Source of the DNA: an uncultured Lentisphaeria bacterium
GTDB lineage: Bacteria > Verrucomicrobiota > Lentisphaeria > JABSQK01 > CAJWLW01
Reading direction: 5' to 3'
Length of the DNA stretch: 18,211 nt
Assembly: GCA_913042885.1 (NCBI GenBank)
Contig: CAJWLW010000070.1
Coordinates: 1 to 18,211, forward strand
The notes under the pieces are model-generated. The model had not been told where the DNA came from, did no database searches, and saw only the letters and a program-made list of their open reading frames with translations. Positions 13,488 through 18,211 of this stretch are shown here, one piece after another. The first letter of the stretch is position 1. Each line of letters starts with the position of its first letter. Position numbers and translations under genes: made by a program.

Positions 13488-13850
13488 TTGATCATCCCAA
13501 CAAAGAAACACGGTACCGCAGTTCCAGCCCCAAGGTCTTTGTTCGGTGGTGGGCGTCTTCGGTTGCGCGGCAACTGTCATTGCCACTCCACCTTTTCCGA
13601 TGGCACCTATTCCGCTGAAGAAACCGTTGCCCGCTATCGAGACGCCGGCTACGATTTTCTCTATCTCACCGAGCATTGTGCTAAGCTCACCTATGGTAAG
13701 TTCCCGAATTTTGACGCACTTGACTCTCCTGACTTCAAGGTGCTTCCGGGCGTTGAGTACCGCGCCGCAAACTGCAGGAAGCCTATATCCGCCCTGCTGG
13801 CGAGGCTTTCAAGAAAGACAGCGGCTTGTCGACGTGTTTACGCCTTTTGA
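13488..13850 (+). pseudogene. PHP-domain protein, N-terminal remnant
   Basis: The frame contains GNCHCHSTFSDGTYSAEETV and then RYRDAGYDFLYLTEH, the first two metal-binding motifs of PHP phosphoesterase-type domains (HxH, then TEH in place of the usual TDH), followed by KVLPGVEYR. Full PHP proteins of this kind have 250 or more residues and further histidines and a final D-x-H motif, which are missing. After about 13767 the sequence no longer resembles the family, so the gene has lost its middle and end. There is no good start: the frame opens at a TTG without a ribosome site. Proteins of this form are common in PVC bacteria and are of unclear function. Confidence 0.7.
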
Positions 13851-13983
13851 GTCGCACGTGTACGAGCTGCAGCCCGGTAGAGATGAATGATGGGAGCGAG
13901 TGCGATATCGCACCGGGCGATAATACTCGGCTACGCCTCCCACACTGCTTACACGCCGTAAACAATGCGCGAAGCCCTGGTCT
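13851..13983. other. Junction region between PHP remnant and copy D
   Basis: No gene is visible. It contains the 12-bp palindrome TGCGATATCGCA (about 13898-13909) within a longer symmetric stretch. It may belong to the interior of element copy D, but it shows no clear likeness to the interiors of copies A or B-C. Confidence 0.35.
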
Positions 13984-14046
13984 CGACTCGCATTCCACCA
14001 GGCCTCGCAGTATCGTTCAAGAGTTCCCGAAAGCAATTCCCTATCA
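13984..14046 (-). repeat. Terminal repeat, copy D (right end only)
   Basis: Ends in CCCTATCA on the plus strand, the same outer end as copy C. The inward reading gives DRELLSGTLERYCEAWWNA, corresponding to DRKPLFGTFEAYCEGSWHA in copy C. It is the most diverged copy. No left partner was found upstream. Its outer end lies 33 bp before the GH39 start codon. Confidence 0.72.
13988..14016 (+). promoter_or_regulatory. Outward promoter-like hexamers in copy D
   Basis: TCGCAT, 17 bases, TATCGT, pointing at the GH39 gene 63 bp away. Individually weak; notable because the spacing equals that of copies B and C. Confidence 0.25.
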
Positions 14047-14072
14047 GTAACAGAAGCGAACAGGCGGTTACT
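14046..14072. promoter_or_regulatory. Inverted repeat just before the GH39 start
   Basis: AGTAAC and GTTACT, exact reverse complements, separated by 15 bases and lying between the end of copy D and the start codon. It could be a small operator or a hairpin near the ribosome site. Six-base arms can arise by chance. Confidence 0.2.
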
Positions 14073-14078
14073 CAGTCG

Positions 14079-15818
14079 ATGACAGCGCAAGAGCCATCGT
14101 CGGTGACCATTTCGATCGACGCGCAAAGCGAGACGGGCCCACTGGACCGTATCTGGCGTTGCATCGGATACAACGAGATCAACTGGACTTACACGCCTAT
14201 CGGCAAGCAAGTCTTGCGGGCAATGCAGGAGCTCGGTGAGGACGCGTTTTATGTCCGTGTGATGGGGTCGTTTTCCTCGGGTAACCGACGCAGCTACTCG
14301 GGATGGGGAACGACAAACTGCTATACCGAAGATGCCGCCGGTCGCGCCCACTATGACTGGAGCATCACGGATCGCCTCTACGACACCCTCGTGGAGTACG
14401 GCTGCAAGCCGATGGTCGTGCTCGGGTTCATGCCGCATGATCTTTCCGCGCATAGCGAGACCGGGCTATTCCACAGCTGGCGTTATCCTCCGAAGGACTA
14501 TCGCCGCTGGCAGGAACTGAATTTCCGTTTTGCCGAGCATCTGCTCGAGCGCTACGGCAAAGAGGAAATCCGCACGTGGTTCTTTGCCCCATGGAACGAG
14601 CCGGACGAAAGGATGGCCTTCAGTTGCGATCCGGATGAGGCCCGGGACACGCCCCAACGTCGGCAGGAGGAATACCTTAAACTGTTCGATCATGCCGCTG
14701 CCGGGATTCGCGCCGCTGACGAAAACTTGCGTTTGGGTGGACCTGAGTGCGACAAGAGCACCGAATTTCTCGAGTTTTTTTTAGAACAGTGTAAACACGG
14801 CATCGACCACGTCACCGGAAAAAAGGGAAGACAGCTGGACTTCGTGTCGATGCACGGCAAAGCCACGGGTATACAGCCCGTCCAACTGGGGCCGAGTGGG
14901 CCATCTGTCCAACCAGGCGCGTGCGTGCCGATGCCGGATTTCGACCTGCTCGTGCGAAGAAGACTTCTTGCTTATGACAACGTGCTCCGCAAGTATCCTG
15001 AGTTCCACAGCTTGCCGTGGATCTGCAATGAGTGGGATATTGACTTTGGCACGATCTACGGCATCCACGACAGTTCGGACTACAGGTTTCGTGACACCAG
15101 TTACTACCCCGTTTTCCTGATCCGGATGGTCAAGGAAATGCTCGATCTCAAGCAGCGATTGGGCATCAATCTGACCCACATCGGGACGTGGGCGTTCTTC
15201 TTCCACGGCAGCCGGTGCTTCGAAGGCCACCGCGCCCTGTTCGATCCCATGGGCATCCGTAAGCCGGTCTTTAACGGGTTTGAAATGCTTTCACGCCTGG
15301 GGAAGAAACGCCTGGCCGCGGTGACGGACGATACCGAACTGGATATCTCTGCGGGCCAGGAGGCGGGCATCGAGGGCGGACGTTGTCCGACGGAAACCGA
15401 GACCCTCGACGACCTGCCGCAGGAACGACGAATTCTCCCGCGCCCGCAGGTCGACGTTCTGGCCGCCCGTGATGGTGACTGCGTGCAGGTTCTGGTGTGG
15501 TCTCAGGTTTACCGATGCGATGCCATTGGCGACCGGCCGGTCGATGTGATCATCCGCGGTCTGGAGGACTGGGTGCGGGTGCGCATCTCCCACTATCGCA
15601 TTGATGAGCGCCACTCGAACGCCCACACGGTATGGGAGGAATTGGAATGTCCAGACTGGCCCACCGATGAACAAGTCGCGGCGATGCGTTCGCGTGAGGG
15701 TCTGGAGAAATACGAGGCGGATCGAGAGCTGACACCTGCCGGAGGACGTGTATCGATCCAGACTGTTTTGCCTATGCACAGCGTCTCGCTCCTGCTTGTG
15801 AATCGTTGTTCCGATTAA
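14079..15818 (+). CDS. Glycoside hydrolase family 39 (beta-xylosidase / alpha-L-iduronidase type)
   Basis: A 579-residue retaining glycosidase of clan GH-A. The acid/base glutamate is Glu174 in APWNEPDE, and the nucleophile is probably Glu318 in WICNEWD at the expected distance. Other barrel elements are YVRVMGSFSS (58-67) and PMVVLGFMPHDLSAH (111-125). The C-terminal part is a beta-sandwich ending SIQTVLPMHSVSLLLVN, as in GH39 enzymes. No signal peptide is present, so it probably acts in the cytoplasm on imported oligosaccharides. I chose ATG14079 because the open frame before it is the terminal repeat; AGGCGG lies upstream at a rather long distance. Xylose released by this enzyme would suit the xylulokinase at the other end of the window, but uronates or other sugars are also possible for GH39. 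Confidence 0.85.
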   Translation: MTAQEPSSVTISIDAQSETGPLDRIWRCIGYNEINWTYTPIGKQVLRAMQELGEDAFYVRVMGSFSSGNRRSYSGWGTTNCYTEDAAGRAHYDWSITDRLYDTLVEYGCKPMVVLGFMPHDLSAHSETGLFHSWRYPPKDYRRWQELNFRFAEHLLERYGKEEIRTWFFAPWNEPDERMAFSCDPDEARDTPQRRQEEYLKLFDHAAAGIRAADENLRLGGPECDKSTEFLEFFLEQCKHGIDHVTGKKGRQLDFVSMHGKATGIQPVQLGPSGPSVQPGACVPMPDFDLLVRRRLLAYDNVLRKYPEFHSLPWICNEWDIDFGTIYGIHDSSDYRFRDTSYYPVFLIRMVKEMLDLKQRLGINLTHIGTWAFFFHGSRCFEGHRALFDPMGIRKPVFNGFEMLSRLGKKRLAAVTDDTELDISAGQEAGIEGGRCPTETETLDDLPQERRILPRPQVDVLAARDGDCVQVLVWSQVYRCDAIGDRPVDVIIRGLEDWVRVRISHYRIDERHSNAHTVWEELECPDWPTDEQVAAMRSREGLEKYEADRELTPAGGRVSIQTVLPMHSVSLLLVNRCSD

Positions 15819-15837
15819 CACCTCTTCGATTCGTATC

Positions 15838-16170
15838 GCTGGGTTCTGGCCGGTGAATTTGGGTACGAATTGGGAACCGCGCTGCGAAATCCAAGTATCG
15901 CTGGGCGCCCGAGACCGGGCCCCGTGCATTGACAAGGAATCCGTCGCGGTTGACCAGATGCATCGTCCGGGCGCGGAGATCCATTTATCGCTTGTCACGC
16001 CCAGGTTGTCTCCTCTGAAAAGGAACTCGGCGCCCGGCACGTCGTTGCCGCCCGGGCCGACCACCCGCACCGACACGTCGAGAAGGTCGTCGACAGGAAG
16101 CCGCATGCGAGAGATGGGGGACGCTGAGAGAAATAGCGGCGAATAACGCGACGAGAAGTTCCAATTTCAC
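15838..16170 (-). pseudogene. Frameshifted secreted protein with regulatory-like beta domain
   Basis: On the minus strand a signal peptide starts at GTG16170 (KLELLVALFAAISLS, cleavage near SHA). Its frame then drifts into arginine-rich nonsense. One frame over, the sequence continues sensibly: DDLLDVSVRVVGPGGNDVPG followed by AEFLFRGDN, like an Ig-like or carboxypeptidase-regulatory beta domain. A further shift near 15975 gives MHLVNRDGFLVNARGP. Two frameshifts and an abrupt end near the GH39 stop show decay. GGTGGAA precedes the GTG start. Function unknown. Confidence 0.5.
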
Positions 16171-16395
16171 GGATTCCACCGAAAGATGTTGATTTCGAAA
16201 AGCGCTGAACCTACCCGCCTGTCCCTCCCCCCAATGCCCGCTTTTTTCCTTCCTCACGCTCCCGGCTCATATCGACCTCACTCCTTGAATATGACAGAAC
16301 CCACCGCCAAACCTTGCAGGTTGGAAGATTTCACCCCGTGCTTTTTTTATCAAGTCTCTTTTTTTGCGTTCCCGCCACCTGCACCTACAGGTCGC
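16171..16395. other. Intergenic region between two remnants
   Basis: No gene or clear signal. Runs of T (16342-16348, 16355-16361) and C occur. The upstream part of the minus-strand remnant would have its promoter here, but none stands out. Confidence 0.4.
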
Positions 16396-16696
16396 CCCCG
16401 TGAACCACCCATTGGCTCACCACACACTGACGGATGGGAAGGAGAAGTACATCCGGTTCGCGGTCGATGGTAGAGAGCAATTATTCCGGCTGCCGGATGA
16501 CCCCCACGAGTTGCATGACCTGTCCCATCGACCGGAAGGGGCAGACAGGATTACGTATTGGCGAAACGAGCTCATCGAGCGACTGCTCGGCAGCCCGGAG
16601 GCGTTCACCGACGGACAGCGACTCATTGCCGGGCGTCCGTTTCCACCTCGGCGCCAACCAGGCACTATAGCGGACGCGGACAAGCCGTGCCGTTGA
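16396..16696 (+). pseudogene. Sulfatase, C-terminal remnant
   Basis: The frame matches the C-terminal domain of type I sulfatases: LTDGKEKYIRFAVDGREQLF, then RLPDDPHELHDLSHRPE, a helical stretch, and LIAGRPFPP near the end. This is the part that follows the last active-site histidine region. The N-terminal three quarters, including the C/S-x-P-x-R sequence converted to formylglycine, is absent. The fragment has a natural stop codon at 16694 but no start. Sulfatases are numerous in PVC bacteria and remove sulfate from marine or host glycans. Confidence 0.8.
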
Positions 16697-16778
16697 GCTT
16701 GACTGTTGTCACTCGGATCGGCGGATGCCGAATTCCCGGTCGGCGTGAGTCTGCTGAATACGCCCGCCACCGAACGGT

Positions 16779-16808
16779 TTGACTCACTTCAAAGCTTGGG
16801 AAGATTAT
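16779..16808 (+). promoter_or_regulatory. Possible promoter of the pseudopilin-like gene
   Basis: TTGACT (five of six at -35), 18 bases, GATTAT (four of six at -10), 25-55 bp before the two candidate start codons. Plausible but not strong. Confidence 0.35.
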
Positions 16809-16832
16809 CGAGAAGCGGTTAGGTTACACGCA

Positions 16833-17723
16833 ATGATCGGAAAAGATACAAATGGAAACAGAGTGAAAGATCGACGCCCCTTCACCTTGATCGAGCTGCT
16901 GATTGTCATCGCCATAATCGCTATCCTGATGTCATTGCTGTTGCCAGCGCTGAGCGGCGCCAAACGCCGGGCGAAACTCATTGTTTGCATGAGCAACCTG
17001 AAGCAGATGGGCGCAGGCATGATCATATACGCCGCAGTTTCCGATCAGCAGTGGCCGTTCCACGGCACCGACCCCGTCCCCCACCCACAGTCGTACCCGA
17101 ACCAAGTTTATACCGAGGCCTTGGGGCTGTACAACGACCACTTTGGCATGGACGAGGTCAAATGGCTCGAATTGTTTGCCGACACGGTCCTGTCAAATGC
17201 GCCAATCGGCTTTTGCCCGCTCGAGCGCTGGGACAGGCCAAGAGAGCTCGGCGGAATGTGGACCACCGCCGCCACAGGCCAGTTCAAGAACCTCTACGGA
17301 TTCAAGGCCGATCGCAACTTCTACTTCATTGGCTACCATCGTTTCGCCGGCTTCTGCCCGCCACCCTACAACGGTGGGCCGGACGACTCGTCGCACGACT
17401 GGTCAGCGTCGACGAACTCACAGCTTGATGTAACACCGCATAAGCCAGGCAATTCAGGTGACGTCATTCTCGCCGATAACGACTGGAACAACGACCACCA
17501 ATCGCTTTCTGCACATGCCAGCGATCCGGATCAACCGGGACACATCTCCCAACCGTACCCGACGAAGTACATCGACAACAACCTCGCCTACGGTGACGGA
17601 CATGTCGAAACCCATCGACATCGCTCGATGGACCACAACGGCATCAACTGGTTTTTTCCCGAGGGCGGCCACGTCAAGAAATTGGGGGGGGCTGGAACCG
17701 ATCCACACCTGTACACATATTGA
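16833..17723 (+). CDS. Type II secretion G-like pseudopilin (prepilin N-terminal methylation motif)
   Basis: A 296-residue protein with the class III prepilin signal: basic leader KDRRP, then [20 protein letters not shown], with the conserved Glu21 five residues after the processing point. The residue before the cut is proline where glycine is usual. A helix continues ([20 protein letters not shown]) into a globular domain with aromatic and cysteine residues, and it ends with [10 protein letters not shown], the DGH motif of the large PVC pseudopilin family (DUF1559-like and relatives). The start is either ATG16833 or GTG16863; the latter leaves a more typical short leader, neither has a strong ribosome site. 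Such proteins exist in dozens of copies in PVC genomes, and their function is mostly unknown. No secretion genes lie nearby. Confidence 0.85.
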   Translation: MIGKDTNGNRVKDRRPFTLIELLIVIAIIAILMSLLLPALSGAKRRAKLIVCMSNLKQMGAGMIIYAAVSDQQWPFHGTDPVPHPQSYPNQVYTEALGLYNDHFGMDEVKWLELFADTVLSNAPIGFCPLERWDRPRELGGMWTTAATGQFKNLYGFKADRNFYFIGYHRFAGFCPPPYNGGPDDSSHDWSASTNSQLDVTPHKPGNSGDVILADNDWNNDHQSLSAHASDPDQPGHISQPYPTKYIDNNLAYGDGHVETHRHRSMDHNGINWFFPEGGHVKKLGGAGTDPHLYTY

Positions 17724-17852
17724 GGACAGACCGCGGCCGTCATGCCCGTCCCACCATCCTCTGTCTCGGCAGCATGACCTTCGGCCCGGCGGTTGTCCGG
17801 ACCCGCACTGTGCGGCTCTGGCATCGTCCAGGCGCTGCACTACGGCGACGTG
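17724..17852. other. Degraded sequence after the pseudopilin gene
   Basis: One frame reads RPTILCLGSMTFGPAVV, reminiscent of the start of a PfkB-type sugar kinase, but it lasts only about 17 residues. From 17793 another frame reads CGSGIVQALHYGDVTG and leads into the repeat. No intact gene. Confidence 0.3.
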
Positions 17853-18018
17853 ACCGGGCAGCAGCCGGTACTTGCGTTAATCAGTGCGTACGTCGGATAT
17901 TTTCGGCGCCGAACGGCAGAAGCTCGAATACGTATCGGGGCTGTGTGCGGCGCACGGCGTCGAGGTATGGGCGTTAGTTAGCAGCAAGGAGGGAGTGATG
18001 AAAACGTCATGGGGATAA
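17793..18018 (+). pseudogene. Unrecognised gene fragment holding the full dispersed repeat
   Basis: The frame reads CGSGIVQALHYGDVTGQQPV and LALISAYV. After a one-base insertion near 17895 (absent in the copy at 51-104) it goes on as DIFGAERQKLEYVSGLC and AAHGVEVWALVSSKEGV, then MKTSWG and a stop at 18016-18018. I do not know the family. It is the only place where both repeat pieces (51-104 and 3232-3297) stand together, so it is the best guide to the parent sequence. AAGGAGGG precedes the ATG at 17998, but that frame closes after six codons. Confidence 0.5.
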
Positions 18019-18021
18019 CCT

Positions 18022-18211
18022 GTGCAGAATGTTGGGAGCATCCGAGCACTACTGGTCACTTTGTCAGTCGGTGTGTGCATTGCCACTTTGATGGGCTGCG
18101 GCAATAAACCGGAGAAGGACACATCACCGGTGGCAGACCCCATAGAAACATTGACGTTGAGCGGTGCGCCGGGATTGACGCAAAAAAGCGCGGAATCTTT
18201 CGATCCCGCGC
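18022..18211 (+). CDS. Lipoprotein, 5' part (runs off the window)
   Basis: From GTG18022 the frame is open to the window end. It begins with a lipoprotein signal peptide: Arg8, hydrophobic core LLVTLSVGVCIATL, lipobox LMGC with Cys26, then a polar linker GNKPEKDTSP. The mature part (PIETLTLSGAPGLTQKSAES) is too short to name a family; solute-binding lipoproteins are one option. GGGG about nine bases upstream could serve the GTG start. A much better ribosome site, AAGGAGGG, precedes ATG17998 in the same frame, but TAA at 18016 separates that ATG from this gene. Either the two are a leader and main gene, or a mutation created the stop. Confidence 0.6.
   Translation, partial: MQNVGSIRALLVTLSVGVCIATLMGCGNKPEKDTSPVADPIETLTLSGAPGLTQKSAESFDPA

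Noticed and set aside
15291..15820. Minus-strand open frame overlapping the end of the GH39 gene
   Set aside because: The part inside the GH39 gene is antisense. Only the portion from about 15838 upward resembles a protein.
16176..16196. Match TTTCGAAAAGCG near 16190 to the inner part of the terminal repeats
   Set aside because: Only about 12 bases match; neither the outer end TGATAGG nor the inner part is present.
16181..16400. Small open frames between the secreted-protein and sulfatase remnants
   Set aside because: Low-complexity, proline- and phenylalanine-rich readings without start signals or family likeness.
1..18211. CRISPR arrays, rRNA or complete tRNA genes
   Set aside because: No regularly spaced short repeats, no rRNA-like stretches and no complete tRNA cloverleaf were seen on reading through the window.

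Overview
The window reads as accessory chromosome from a GC-rich, free-living heterotroph. A bacterium of the Planctomycetota-Verrucomicrobiota-Lentisphaerota (PVC) kind fits best. The support is indirect: a type II pseudopilin with a C-terminal DGH motif, a sulfatase remnant, a GH39 glycosidase, an Asp-box sialidase-like protein and a PHP-domain remnant are a typical mix there. No rRNA or ribosomal marker is present, so the assignment is inference.

Layout. 1-379: degraded DNA with a fragment that recurs near 17.9 kb. 380-1825: xylulokinase, convergent with a threonine aldolase (1861-2904, minus). 3.15-3.3 kb: short-chain dehydrogenase debris joined to a second piece of the 17.9 kb repeat. 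3.3-4.1 kb: two small genes, each followed by an integron attC-like recombination site. 4.13-4.39 kb: frameshifted Gfo/Idh/MocA remnant. 4378-5964: fused ManNAc-6-phosphate epimerase and ROK kinase. 6074-7484 (minus): a 2-hydroxyacid dehydrogenase preceded by a 5'-truncated PEP mutase/isocitrate lyase family gene. 7846-9183 (minus): sialidase-like protein. 9822-11435: PYROXD2/phytoene-desaturase-like flavoprotein. 11795-13342: secreted protein built from an internal duplication. 13.5-13.85 kb: PHP-domain remnant. 14079-15818: GH39 glycosidase. 15.8-16.7 kb: remnants of a secreted protein (minus) and a sulfatase (plus). 16833-17723: pseudopilin-like protein. 17.8-18.0 kb: degraded gene. 18022-end: start of a lipoprotein.

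The most unusual content is a family of about 60-bp terminal repeats at 7485, 9224, 9670 and 14046. One pair faces inward and bounds a 447-bp MITE-like element (9224-9670). Each repeat ends at or close to the 5' side of a neighbouring gene, and each carries outward-facing promoter-like hexamers at conserved spacing. The same window holds the attC-like sites and, inside the 447-bp element, a possible tyrosine-recombinase N-terminal fragment. Many half-genes lie between intact metabolic genes, so this looks like a recombination-prone, decaying region.

Functionally the intact genes suggest glycan use: removal of sialic-acid-type or xylose/uronate-type sugars (sialidase-like protein, GH39, former sulfatase), processing of amino sugar (epimerase-kinase fusion) and pentose phosphorylation (xylulokinase). 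No transporter is intact in the window.
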